Source: a virus
Reading direction: 5' to 3' (one strand)
Virus record (IMG/VR): IMGVR_UViG_3300047557_001693
Location: 28,532 to 92,531 of that record
DNA: 64,000 nucleotides
Within the stretch, counting starts at the first letter, position 1; each line of letters opens with the position of its first letter. The notes under the pieces are model-generated. The model saw only the letters and a list, made by a program, of their open reading frames with translations. It had not been told where the DNA came from and did not search any database. The translations under genes and the position numbers were made by a program. Positions 24,619-38,500 of this stretch are shown here, one piece after another.

Positions 24619-26502
24619 ATGAGATTTTATAAACCTAGATTAAGAGAATATGTATCTACTCAAGTAGATATGCCTTGGGAATTCTTACAAGGAGTTGCTG
24701 AACAAAAACAAAAAAGTTATGATGCTGCTTTAGCACAAGGTGATGCTGCTAATAAACTTTTAAACTTTGAAGTTAATCCTGGTGATATGCCAGGTAAGCA
24801 ACATGTTCAAAATGAATATAATGATCAATTATATCAAATTACAGATTATATAAGACAAACAGGTGACTTTAATACTGCATCTAGAGAGTTTGCTAAAGTT
24901 ATTAAAAACATTGCTCAAGATAAAAGAATACAAGTTATGACTAATGCTGTTAAACCATATAGTGAACAAAAACCTGTTATAGAAAAAATGATTACTGAAA
25001 ATAAACTTCTTAATCCTTGGCAAAGTAATTGGAATCCAATGTATTCTACATATAATCCTGAAACAGGTGAGTTAAGAAATTATAATCAAAGTGTGGGTTA
25101 TGAAACTCCTGATTATAATAAATATTTAAAAGAAACATTTGGTGATTTAAGATTAAGTACAAGTGGAAATTCTTATGAAGTAGTAGATCCTATAAATGGA
25201 ACAATACAAAACATATCTACTGAAGGAGGTGCTATTACAGCTAAAGATATAATGAATAGAGCTAAAACATCACTATATAACTATAGAGCAACACCTGCTT
25301 ATTTTGATCATAAACAAGAAGCTTTATATAGATTTAGAAATGGTTTAGTAAGTGAAGAAAAACTTAAAGAATTTGAAACTGATCCTAATAAAGCAGTATC
25401 TGAATTATCTGATGAAATAGCAGTTAACAAATTATATGTACATGGCTTACAACAAATTGAAAGTAAGTTTAGTAGAAAAGTTGATACTGATTATATGCCA
25501 GAATGGAAATATAATCAATTAAATCCTCCTGATGCTCCTGATACTGATTGGATTCCTTTAGAAGCTATGAATATTGCAGGAACTGTTACTGATAATGAAT
25601 TTGAAAATCAAGAAGGTTCTTTAAAACAACCTAAAGCAGATAGTAAATATGGATGGATGAGAAAAGACATGGGAGTTCCAGAAACAAGAAAAGATTATTA
25701 TAAACCATTTAAAGAATTAAGTAAAGAAAATAAACAAATTGCTTTAAAATGGTTTGAAACTACAAATAATCCTAAATTAAAAAGATTATATGAAAATAAC
25801 CAATTAGATCAAAAAACATTAGGATGGGTTAATGGAGAAATTAATAAATATAGAAATCAGTTTTTTGCTACAGCAAAACAAAATGTTCAAGGTAGAGGAT
25901 TTAAAGATCCAGGAAAAGTTGCTAAACAATATGTTGGTGTAGAATCTTCAAATGGAACATTTGATGCTGAAAATTTAACTTCAGGTGCAGGATTTTTAAC
26001 AAGTAGTACTGAAGTTTATAATGTAAAAACAAATGAAAAAATGCCATTAAACAAAATACCTATTGCTCCTGGAGATAAAGCTGAAATATCTAAAGAGTTT
26101 AGTTGGAAGTCTCCATTCTTTACATTATCAGGTAATAATCCACTATGGTCTGTTCCAAGACAACTTGTAATTAAAGATAAAGATGGTGCTATAAAAGGTA
26201 TTTATGCTATTCCTAGAATAAAAGAAGATAGAGAATTTACAGCTGCTGCTATAAATTCTAGTGCATTATATACACCAGGAGTAAAAGCACAATCTCATAG
26301 ATCAGCATATAATATACAATTTAATCCAGTAAATCCTAGTACACTTCAACCTTTAACTCAAGATGAAATACAATCTTATTTACAAACAGGAAAAGAAATG
26401 AAAGGATCATATGATATTTATGATAAAAGTGGTAATTTAGTAAACGATGTAATATTACCTACTCCTGAAGACGCAACTTATTTTTTAAATGAAATTGAAT
26501 AA
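24619..26502 (+). CDS. Virion protein of the cargo / transcription block
   Basis: The protein is 627 residues and starts with RFYKPRLREYVSTQVDMPWEF and a helical, Gln-rich region. It lies between two giant genes with gaps of under 20 bases on each side. In crAss-like genomes a mid-sized protein in this position is a virion component packaged or ejected along with the RNA polymerase. No catalytic motif, signal peptide or membrane segment is visible. The N-terminal 130 residues look alpha-helical (VAEQKQKSYDAALAQGDAA), the rest mixed. The function is inferred from synteny. Confidence 0.6.
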   Translation: MRFYKPRLREYVSTQVDMPWEFLQGVAEQKQKSYDAALAQGDAANKLLNFEVNPGDMPGKQHVQNEYNDQLYQITDYIRQTGDFNTASREFAKVIKNIAQDKRIQVMTNAVKPYSEQKPVIEKMITENKLLNPWQSNWNPMYSTYNPETGELRNYNQSVGYETPDYNKYLKETFGDLRLSTSGNSYEVVDPINGTIQNISTEGGAITAKDIMNRAKTSLYNYRATPAYFDHKQEALYRFRNGLVSEEKLKEFETDPNKAVSELSDEIAVNKLYVHGLQQIESKFSRKVDTDYMPEWKYNQLNPPDAPDTDWIPLEAMNIAGTVTDNEFENQEGSLKQPKADSKYGWMRKDMGVPETRKDYYKPFKELSKENKQIALKWFETTNNPKLKRLYENNQLDQKTLGWVNGEINKYRNQFFATAKQNVQGRGFKDPGKVAKQYVGVESSNGTFDAENLTSGAGFLTSSTEVYNVKTNEKMPLNKIPIAPGDKAEISKEFSWKSPFFTLSGNNPLWSVPRQLVIKDKDGAIKGIYAIPRIKEDREFTAAAINSSALYTPGVKAQSHRSAYNIQFNPVNPSTLQPLTQDEIQSYLQTGKEMKGSYDIYDKSGNLVNDVILPTPEDATYFLNEIE

Positions 26503-26516
26503 TAAAATATAAAACT

Positions 26517-29500
26517 ATGCCAGAAGAAAAATTAAACTCCAGTAAGTTAATAGGTATGATGAAAAATTCAGCACCATCTAATCCTGTGATGATTGCTGAT
26601 GAATCAAAATATGATTTAGGTTCTGGATTCACTATTGATCCAAATCCACAATATGCAACTGAAAATATAGAAGATCTTTATGAATCAAGAGCACAAATGC
26701 AGGGTGCTGCTGATAAATGGGGTAATGGTATAGTTAAATTAATAGGTAAAACAGGTACAGCAGTAGTTGGTGGTGTTGGTATGATTGGTTCAGTAGCATA
26801 TAATGTTGCAGGTCAATTAGAAGATTTATGGACAGGTGTAGATGATACATCATTTAAACAAATATATGATAATGATTTTTACAATGCTTTAAATAAAGCT
26901 AATGAAGCAATGGATGAAGATTTTAAACACTATGTTACTAGAGAAGCTCAGGAATATAGTGCTTTTGAAAAAATGGGTACTGCTAATTTTTGGTCTAATG
27001 ACTTCTTACAAGGTGCTTCATTTGTTGTAGGTGCAGTATTAACTGAAGGTGCTTTTGCAGCAATGGCTAGTGTTGGTAGATTAAATAATCTTACAAAAGC
27101 AATTAGAGCTGTAGATAAAGCTATAGGTGCTACAGATAATGTAGTTGGTAGTGTAGGTAGTATGATGAGTAAATCAGCAATTAGACAAACTGGTTATGAA
27201 GCAGCTACATTAGGTAGACAAATGATTACTAGTGCAGGTTATGAATCTGCAGTAGAAGCAAATTCATTTGTTAAAGATGCTAAAGAAAAATGGTTATTAG
27301 ACTTTACTGAAAAAAATAGAAGAGAACCTACTGCTGAAGAAACAGCTGCTGCAATGGATGAAATATATAAAGTAGGTAATAGTGTATTTGGTATTAACTT
27401 AATTGTTACAGGACTTACACAAGCTAAAAGTATACCTGGAATGTTTTCACCTAAATTAGGTAAGATGTTAGGTAGTACTTATAATCCTGAAAAAAAGTTT
27501 TTAAAAGAGATAGTTGAAACTGCAACTTTAACTGATAAGCAATTAATTAGAGCAGCTAAAAACCTTGGAAAAACTGTAGATGAAGTTAAGGCTATGCCTA
27601 ATATTAGTAAATATGCAATATTAACTGGAGGTGAAAAATTTGCAAGAGGTGCTGTTAGAGGTTTAGAAGGTGCTGTGTTTGAAGGTGGTCAAGAAGGTTT
27701 ACAAAAAGCAATTAGTTATGCAGGAGAAGATTATCTTCAAGATAGATTTGATCCTTCAGAATCTGAAGATATTATTAAATCAGGAATTGCAGGTTTGACA
27801 AAAGCTTTTGGTAATAATGCGGAAAGTTGGACTGAAATATTTATTGGTGCTATATTAGGTTCTGCAGGTGGACCTGGACCAAGTGGTTCTAGATTAAAAG
27901 GATGGCAAGGAGGAATTATTGAAGCTTTTAGAGATCCTGCTAATTCTCCTGAATTAAATAGTTTTATTGATTTAGCTAATAATTATGCAGCAAATAGTGA
28001 AGGTATAATGAATAATTATATTAAGCACTTTAATCTAATTACTAATTCTCAATTAAAGAAAGATAATTTTGCTGAACAAAATGATGTTTATAATTATAAA
28101 TCAGAAGAAGCTAAACAGATGTTTGATTATTTAAACATGATGTCTAAGATGGACAGGCTTTCAGAAGTTGAAGAAAAATATCTTGCAGAATTAAATAAAC
28201 TTACTAAAGAACAATTTCAAGAAAGATATGGTTATGAAAATTTAACTGAAAAAGATTTCTTAAAAAGAAAAACAGATATAAATCTTAATATAAAAGAACA
28301 AATTGAATCTGTTAAAAATTCTAGAGATAAAGCTTCTGGTATTTATAGAGGTGGTGATGTTGATGTATTAGATCAAATTGCATATACTGTATATGCTAAT
28401 AAAAATTTAAGTGATAGAAAAAAACAAATGCTATCAGAAATATCTAATACTTTAAATAAAGCTGTATCTCAAAGAACAGCTGAAATTTCAAAGATGGCTA
28501 ATTTTAAAGAAATTAGAGATCTTCAATATTCAATTAATCAGTTAAAAAACTCAAGAGTTGAACCACAAAGTGAACAAGCTCAAGTTGATCAGATAGTAAA
28601 GTTAGAAGCTGAATTAGATAAGCTTCTTGAAAAAACTTATAATAAAGAATTAAAGAATACTGCTCCTGATGCAAAACTTGCTAAAGATTTTCAAAAGTTT
28701 AAAGCAGATGTATTGTTTCACATTGAAGATTTTAATTCTATTTCAGAAGATATAGAAAATGTAGATCCTATAGATAAAGCTGATATACAAAAGAAGTTAG
28801 ATGATATTGGTAAAATTCTTAATCAAGAGCAAGAATATGCAAAACTTTTTAATAGATTACTAACAAGAGAAGGTATTCAAAGCTTAGAAGAATCTGTTAA
28901 TAAATTAAAAGATGATATTGTAAAAGAACATATTGAATTACAAGATTATTTAATGTTTGAAAAGTTTAAAAAGGAAGATCCTAATAAAAAACTTTTTGAA
29001 GCACAGGAACAAATTCTTAAACAGAAAAGAAAAAAAGTAAACTTTGATGTTGCTGTAAGTGCACAAGTCCAAAATACTATTGGACAGATTAATGACATGA
29101 AAACATTAATCAATGGATTATCTCTTGAAGATAATATGAAAGAAAGCTTAATTGTATCTTTTGAAAAGTTACATGAAATTCTTGCAAAATATGAAACTAT
29201 TCCTACAGAAGAAGGTAAAAAGACTTTTTTACAAAATGAAATAAAACCAATGTTTGAAGATTTTAAGAACAGACTTAAGTTTCTTGAAATCTATAGCCCA
29301 GAATCTTATAATAAAGTAATAGGTTCTGAAATATACACTAAATTAAATAACCTTATTAAAAGTTTAGGTGCAACTACTCCAGCAAATTCATCTGCAACAT
29401 TATCTCCTGTTAACTCAGATCCTTCTAGATTACAAACTATGGAGTGGTTACCTAGTCCTGAAGTAGATGCTATTAAAAATACAGTTACTGATATAGATGA

Positions 29501-32500
29501 AAAACTAAACTTTAAAATTGTAAGAGAAGATTTAGGTGAAGGACATCCTGACTTTGCACTACCTAATAATCAGATTGGTGAAAACATGGTAGGTACTGGT
29601 GTAATGGTAGCTAAAGGTATTCCTGAATTAAAAGAAATGATGGGTGATACTGCACCTGGAGTTAAGTATGCAATTGAAGTTTACTATGAAAACACACTTG
29701 TAGGATATTTAAATACACCTAACAAGTATAGGTTTGGTCAAAACATGGATGAGTTTAATGGTAGCCCAGAGCACCTTGGAATGCTTAATCCTAAATATGT
29801 AATGACAGATGAAGCTACTGGTGAAATAAAAGCATCAACTGATGGTAAAAGATTTATAAGCATATATGAAAATTCAGTAGAAGCATTCAATAGATTGTTA
29901 ACTCAAGCTAAGGATAATGATAAAACAGAGTTTACTAATGAAGAGTTTACATCTATCTATGATATAAACTTTGATTACTCAGGCATGAGATCAGGAAATA
30001 TATCAGTAGATGATTTAACTAAAGTTGCTAATGGTAATACTGTTTCTAACCTAGCAGATATATTTGAAGACATTCCTGATGGGTTACCTGAAAGAGGAAT
30101 GATTATATTCAACAAGTATCTTGATAAATACTATGTGTATGATCCTGCTACAAAGACTGGAATTAATATTGATGAAAAATACAATCACTATTTAAATAAC
30201 CATTTTAGTCATGCATTAAATATTATAAGAGATAATAACTTTGCTGTATCAGCTTTATATAAAATAAGAGGTAAAGAGTTATTTACTGTATTTAAAGATG
30301 AAGCTTTAGATGTTGATGATGTTAATTTTAATGAAGAGTTAAATAATGACCTTGATAAAATAATTGAATATGTTAAAGATTTAAAAGACAAATATCAATT
30401 ATCATCTTTATTTACTAAAGATGGTAATGAAACTACTTTAGCAAAATATTTAACTGAAGTTGAATCTAAATATAGATTTACCTCTTTAGGTAGAAACTAT
30501 AAATTAAACTTTATTGTTAAAAAAACTAATGATGATCCTGTAATTGAATTACAATTATCTGTTAGTAGAGAAGGTTCAGGATTTACAAATGTTACTTTAG
30601 CAGTATATAATTTAAATAGAAATCTAATACCTTTTTCAAAAGGTGCTAAATTAAGTAGTAAATCACAAGGGTTTTTATTTAACAATAGTGCTTTATTATT
30701 TACTAAAGATGGTTTAAAATATGATGGTAAAATACTTAAAACAACCAAAGATTTTGTAAATTTTTTAAATGCTAGAATAAAAGATAAATTAGAATTTAGG
30801 AAAAAAGGTACTAGTGAATATGATGAAAATGATGTTTACAATTTATCATATGTAGATCCTAATACAGGTAATCAAGAAGTAGCTGCAATTCAAAATGTTA
30901 AAAGAAACTTATCTTCTGAAGATATAGTATCTAATCTTGATAAATTTAATACTGTAAAATTACCTGAACTAAAAGTAACCTTTACTAAGAAGAGTGGTGT
31001 TATTGATAGTGAGATAGAAACTGCAATTGAGAAAGCTTTAGCTACTACTGATAAAACTCAAGATAAATATTTAACTAGTACACTTGATTTATTAAACTAT
31101 ACTTTTAATAATCAGAATGAAGAAACTAAGAATGCATATAGAATTAAATATAACAATGCTGCAAATCATCTTAATAAACTTATTAATGATAGATTAAAGT
31201 TTAGACAGCAAGGGCAACAAACTTCTGTTTCTGAAATAGTTATTGGTAATTTTAAAACTAAATTTGATTCTACAACAAATTTGTGGAAAATTTATGATTT
31301 ACAAGATAATAGTTTAGGTTTAAGTTTTAAAACAAAAGAAGAAGCTGTTAAAGAATTAGAATTAACTGAAATTCAACAAAAGGTACAAGATATATTACTT
31401 ACTGAAGATAATTATTTAAATTGGAGTAATATAAGAGATAAATCTGATTATGATAAATTTGAAGATGCTGTTAACTTTTTAATGTCTAATATAGATCAAG
31501 CAGCTTCTAAAAAAATATTAACTAAACAAGATATTGAAGATATTTGGAGTAATCACAAAGTAGGAAGAAATACTAAAACAAAAGATGCTGTAATTTCTTT
31601 ATTACTCAAAATGCAAGCATTATCTACTAAACAACCAACACAACAAGCACCTCCTCAACCTCCAACTCAACCACCTGCAGATGATTCATCTAGTGGACCA
31701 TTAGGTACATTCTATGCATCAGATGTATTATCTACTGAAAATGAAGAAATAGCTGCTAAGAGAGAAAGATTACTTCAAATACTTCCTGATTGGATTAGTA
31801 TTAAAGATATAGATACTGTATTAGAAGGTTTATCTAAAAGTGGATTTACCTATGGTATGTTTAGAAACTCAGCAATCTATTTAGCTAAGAATGCTCCTAA
31901 AGGTGTTGAGTACCATGAAGCATTCCATGCTGTGTTTAGAGTATTGTTAACTGATAGTCAAATTAGTAAAATACTTTCTGAAGCAAGAGTTAAGTATGGT
32001 GTACCTACTGCAGAGCAACTTAAAGATTTAAAATCTAAATCACCTAAGTATAGTAAGTTAACTAAAGAACAGTTAACTAATCTTTACTATGAAGAAAGAA
32101 TGGCTGATGAGTTTATGGATTACATGCAAAATGGTAAACCAATGAAATCAGATTCTTTCATTAAAAAGATGTTTGATAAGATTATCAATTTTATCAGAAA
32201 CATGTTTGGTTTAGGTAATGTTAAACAACCACTTAGCAGTGAGATAGAACAATTGTTTGAAGACATTGCTACAGGTAAATTTAAATCTGCACCTAAAGTC
32301 AAGCAGTCTATTATACCATTAGATGTTGATGCATATAAACTATTGAAAAATAATGACAATAGTTTTATGGATGGTAAGACCACTAACAATATTATTAATA
32401 GAGTTTTCTTTGAAGTACTAGAGTTTAAAAATAACAATGGGTACTTTACTCAAGATATTATCTATCAATTTATAGATAGTGTTAAAAATGAAATATACTC

Positions 32501-35500
32501 TATAAATAACTTTACAGATTTAATTTCTAAATTAGCTGAAACTAATCCATCTGAAGCTTTAAGAGTTCAGAATAACATTATGTCAATATATGATAATATT
32601 GATAATGATTATAATAAGAAAGAAGTAGTTGATGTAATTACTAAAATGATGCAGATGTATAAGTTCTTTGATTATGATATTGATGATGATCTTGAATCTG
32701 AAAAAGGTACTGAACTAATCCAAAAGTCTAATCAAAGAATTGGTGGTGTAGATTCTCTTAGTAAGAAGTTAAAGCAGTATATAATGTTTACTCCATCATT
32801 ATCAGATGATTTTGGTTTTAGATTAACTGATAATGAAATTAGAGAACTAGTAAGTAATGATAGTAATCCAATTGGATTAAGAAAATCATTCATGAATTAT
32901 GTAGATGGATTTAAACTACATGCTTCAATGGAAAGAATGTTAGTTAATACTAATAGAGAACAACTGTTAAATAAACTGTATCAGCTTACACATGAAAACA
33001 TGGATCTTGATTCATTCTATACAAGATTAGCTACAGATATATATACAGACCTTAAACTTCCAATACCAGCTGATTTTAAAACTGCTTTGTTAGAAATACC
33101 ATTAAGTCAGTTAGCAAAGTCACCATACTTTAGAATGTTTGTTTCTGGTTATAATAAACATAAAGTAGATTCTATATTAAATAGATATGATAAGAAGACA
33201 GGTCAAACTAAACTTCACAGATCTAATCTTAATGATGTTCAAGATAATCAGTTAAAGATTTGGTATAATGATTTTAGATCATCTAACTTTATGGGATTAT
33301 CTAAATCAGTTATTACACAAGCAATTTCTGATATTAATGCTAACTTATTATTTGATAAACCTTCTAGATTTGATTCAGCATTTAATATTGTAAAACAAAA
33401 TCTTAGAGATGTATTAAAACTTAATTTATCAGATACATATATTAAACTATCATTGTTCCACAACAATGCTCAATTGTTTCAACAAGTTGAACCAGGTAGT
33501 GAGATTGAAAGAATTAAAAGATTATATGAATCTTACAATGATATTAAGTTTCTAACTAAAGACATTGTACTAGCAATAAGTAGTTCAATTAAATTTAATT
33601 CAGAAGGTAATGTTGTAGCACACCACTTTACTAAGTCTGAACAAGAACTTGAAAAGGATAATCAAGATACTGTAGAAGACATTGAATTAAATGCAGCTAA
33701 TCTTGGTTCTGTATCTAGAATTAAAGACTTAGCATTAGCTAACTCAATGTTTGATGCATCAGCATCTCCATCAACATTTACTAATGTTAACAATGAGAAG
33801 GTTTATAACCATTTATATCCTAACTACATTACAACACTATCATTAATTGTAAGAAATAAGTTCTCTAAATCTGATTTTGATTTTATAGATGCTTTTGATT
33901 ACAACCAAGGTTTTGAATTGTTTAAGAAATTTATGGTTGAGAACAATTTAGCATCATCATTAGATGATGATTTAATTCTTAATATATACTACAGACAGTT
34001 AAGAAACAATCCTATCTTAAATGATAAAGAAGTAAGAAAGCAATTTGTAGATAACTTTGAAGTATATATTAATGATGGTTTAAAATCACAATCATTTGAT
34101 GCATCATTTAAAGGTATTGAGTATGCTGATTCATTCTTTAGTCTTGATTCAAGAGCTAAGATCTTATTTAACTTAAATCAATATTCTAATGTAGAAGATA
34201 ATAACATTGACAAAGTAGTTAGTACTACTGATGAAAATGATAAAACTACTAAAGTAAGATTGTATCCTATAACTTGGACACAGAATGAAGGTAAGAGTAC
34301 TCAATGGTCAGCATTAGCACCAGATCAATTATATGTTAATGATATTGGTGAACTAAATGATAAGGCTTTAGAATACTACAGACAATTATTAAAATCTGAA
34401 TTACAAAGAGTATTTGAAGAATATAAAGAGATTATTGATGGTGCTGGTGTAATTGAAGGTTATAACTTAATAAAAGGTAATGCAGAAGCTAAACAGAAGG
34501 TTATTGACAACCTTACAAACTTTAATGATGTTGATACACTATTAAAAGAAGCAAGTAACTTTAGAGCTTTAAAACTAACTCACTTTGAAGTATTAAAGAA
34601 TATTAATCCTGAAATGTATAATAAGTTAATACTTAATGCTATACAAGGTAATTTAAATTTTGATAATCAACTTATTGCTGGAACAATATTTACTCATCAT
34701 TTTAATGAGTTTATTGACTTTTTAAAATCACCTGACATTAGAATTATAAGTAACATTGAAAACATGTTACCTCAGTACTATACTAAAGATGGTGGTCCTG
34801 ATATTAATAGATTAAAACAATTCTTCTTAAACTACTTCTTTAATTCAGCATCACTCAATAATATATTTATAGGTGATTTAAATGCTAATCTTAAAGATAG
34901 TACTGACTTATTTAAAAGATATGCTGGACCTAATTCAGCTGGTGCTTCTCAAGGATTTGGAGAAAGTAATATAGCTGTATTTAGAGACATTAAGATTGAT
35001 GGTATTAATACTACAGATGCTCAGTCTATGTCTACTATGTGGTGGTATATGAATCAATACTTACCAACTAATGGTAAATGGAATTCAGAGATTGAAAAGA
35101 TTTATGCTAAGATGTTAAAGCTTGAAGATATTACAGCTGATGAACTTGCTATACTTCAAGAAACAGGTAATCTTTTAAATCCTAGAAAGACATCTGCATT
35201 TACATTTAACTTCTATGGTAAAACATCAACAGCTGTATTATCAAGAAAAGAAGTTTCTTATGTTCCTGAAAATCTTAAAGAAGAATTTGAAAGAGAAGTT
35301 GTTAAACTATTACCATCATCAGGTTTAATTTATGGAACTAAAGCATTTAATGACCAAGTTAAACTTGTAAAGAGTTTTTATAGACCTAGAAGAAATACTG
35401 AAGAACTTCATAATCTTTTAAATAAGATGGAAGAATCTGGAATTGACTTAGCATTTTTTGAATCAGCTGTTAAAACTATTAAGTATGATATACAAGATAT

Positions 35501-38500
35501 AAACTCTGATGGCTATACATACATGAAGATTAACAATGAGTTCATTAGAGAACAGGTTATAACTGACTCTGTTAAAGATGAAATTGTACATGGAACTCAG
35601 TTAATGCAATTAGTTTGGAGTGAACAAATTGATGATAGTTTAGAAGTTAAGTTTAATGGTAAAAATGTAAACATAGGAGAACTTAGAAGAACATATAAAA
35701 ACTTACTAGGATGGAGAGTAACTAATGGATTTGAAACTTTATACAAAGCCATTATTAAGAATGATAAAGCTAACTACAAAGTGTTACTTGAATCATTTAA
35801 ACAATCTATTATTGAACAAGGTGGTGATCCTACACTACTAGAATTGTTTAACTCATTAGGTGAAGTACCTGAATATAATTTAAATAATCCTAGAACATTA
35901 GGAATGTATGAAAAGATGTTTATGTCTTTTATTAGTAAGACAGTCTTTTCAAGAAAAACAGCAGGACACAAATTTACATTAAGAACTGATTATGGTCACA
36001 ATGTTATTAGAAGAGCTGATGGTAGTGTAGTCTCAAGACAAGACTATGATGCTAATCCTGAAATGTTTAAAGATTATGAAGTTACACCTTTAAGGTTAAC
36101 TCAAGATCCTAAAAATCCTAATGTTAAATATGCTGAGTGTAAAATACCAATGCAGTTAGCATCTATGTTAGAAATAGATGAGAATGGATTTATTACATCT
36201 AAAGCTGCTGAAATGCTAGGTATTCGTATTCCATCACAGGATAAACATTCAATGGTTTATTTAAAAGTTGTTGAAGTATTACCTGCAGAACTAGGTCCAC
36301 AAATTATAATGCCTAAAGAAATTATTAAGCTTTCAGGTGCTGACTTTGATATTGACTCTGAGTTTGCAAGAGCATTAGAACACTTTATGTCTAATGGTAA
36401 AATAATTGAATATGGTGGATACTTAACTGCAGATAGTGATAATGTTGGTGTAGCTTATGGTGAATATTTAGAAAGTAAGTTTAACTCTAAAGAAGTTAAA
36501 GTACAAGCTAACTATCTTCTTAAGGACAATGCTGAATACAATGAAGCTGTTGCTGATTATGACATGGCTAAAGGTTTATTATCTAAAGCTGATAAATCAG
36601 ATAAAGAAAGTATTAGAAAACTAAAACAAGTTGTAGAAACATTAAAAGAAACTATTAAGGCATATAAGTATGAAGCATCTTTACAAGCTATGGAGTATTT
36701 TAAATACCCTGCTTCATTTGATGCATTTAAAGATAAATATGAAAAACAAATATTAAATAATGTTGACAACTTTAATAAAGGTAAACTATCTCAGATTACA
36801 CCTATAACTCTAGAAGAAGCCAACAATCATCTTTTAAATGTTGAAAAAGTTTTTGTAAATAATTCTGGAAACTTAGATTCTGAAGGTAATAGAATTGCTG
36901 AAAAACCAGCTAGTGATGATGCAGCAAAAGACTTTATGAGTAATTTTTATGATGTTGTTGAAGATCCTTTAGTAGCTGTAGATTATTCTACACCACAAGC
37001 TGTAATTAAAGCATCTAATGCTAATGCTATTGGTCAACAGAATATTGGTATAGCAGCTCTTGCAAATGTTATGTTCCAGTATTTCAAAGACAACAATACT
37101 GATATTAAAGACTTAGGTACTATAGATTCTTATATAGCTAATGGTGTTAGGATTAATGACTTAATATCTACAGTTATTACAATGGCTGTGGATAATGCTA
37201 AAGAACAGTATGCTATTAGATTTAACTTAACTCCTGCTACACAATCAGTTTTTGTAAGCATGTTGATGTTAAAGAATGATTTTAAATTTGTGTCTGCATT
37301 AATGGTACAACCTGTACTTATAGATTATACAGCATTAGAATCATTTAAAAAATCACCTATTAAAAATAAAAAAGAGGAAGGTGAAATTGGAAATAATCTT
37401 TTTGATTTAATGGCTCAATATGATAATGCTGAATCAATTTATAATTATTTTCCTAAAGGTATTACTTATGATATACTTAAGAAAGCTAAACTGTATAAAC
37501 AGAAAGTTGATAACAAACAAGAATTGTTACCTGATGATTTAACTGAAGAACAATATAGATCTGTTCAGAAGTTTGTAATTAATACATTTAGTCTTTATCA
37601 TGAGAAAACACAATCAATGTTCCATTTCTCTAGAGTACTTTCATTAATTAAAGGATTATCATCTTCAATTGGAGAAGGTATTGAAGGTATAAATGAATCT
37701 ATGGAAAGAATTGGTATTGAAGTTAAGAGAAATAGTACAGGAGAATTATATTTAGATCATACACCTGAATATAAAGAAGCAATGTTAGATCCTGATGATG
37801 CAAGTTTCCCAATTGACTATTTGCAAATAATTAATGGCAATAGTTTCTTGAGAGCTGAAGTACTTGCTTTCTTTAGAACTTCACAACTATTACCTAAATT
37901 TTTCTTAAGTAGAACACCATTAGCTATGAAGATGTATGAGGATGTTGCTAACAACATTAAATACATGAAGACTGAAGATTCTGAAAAACTTATTAGACTT
38001 ATTAATGGTTACCTATCAGTAACAAGTTTTATTAATAAATATGATAAAGATGGTAACTTAATCAAGTTCTCAGATTTAATTGGTACAGAGGAAGCTAATT
38101 CACAATTAGTTGATATTCTTAGAGAGTTAAAAAAATATCCTGACCCAGTAGTTAGTAAAAATGAATTTATCAGATTCTTGGATTATGATAAAATTACTTA
38201 TACTGGAAAGAATAATAATAGTTTAAATGGTAAAACAACTTATACACTTAAAGTAGACTCATTTGCTAAACTTACTCCATCTGAATCAAGAAAGTTAACT
38301 AATGCATTTCAACAACTATTTGTAAGTACAGATCCTAAAGTTAAAGACTTTGCTAACAAAATAGTATTCCACATATTAGGTAAAGACTTAGCAATGTATA
38401 GAAACAACAGTTATGTTTCATTTATACCTCCACAAGTATTAAGACCATTTATTCAACAGATAGATACAGTTCATTCAGAACTTTTAACACCATCACCAAA

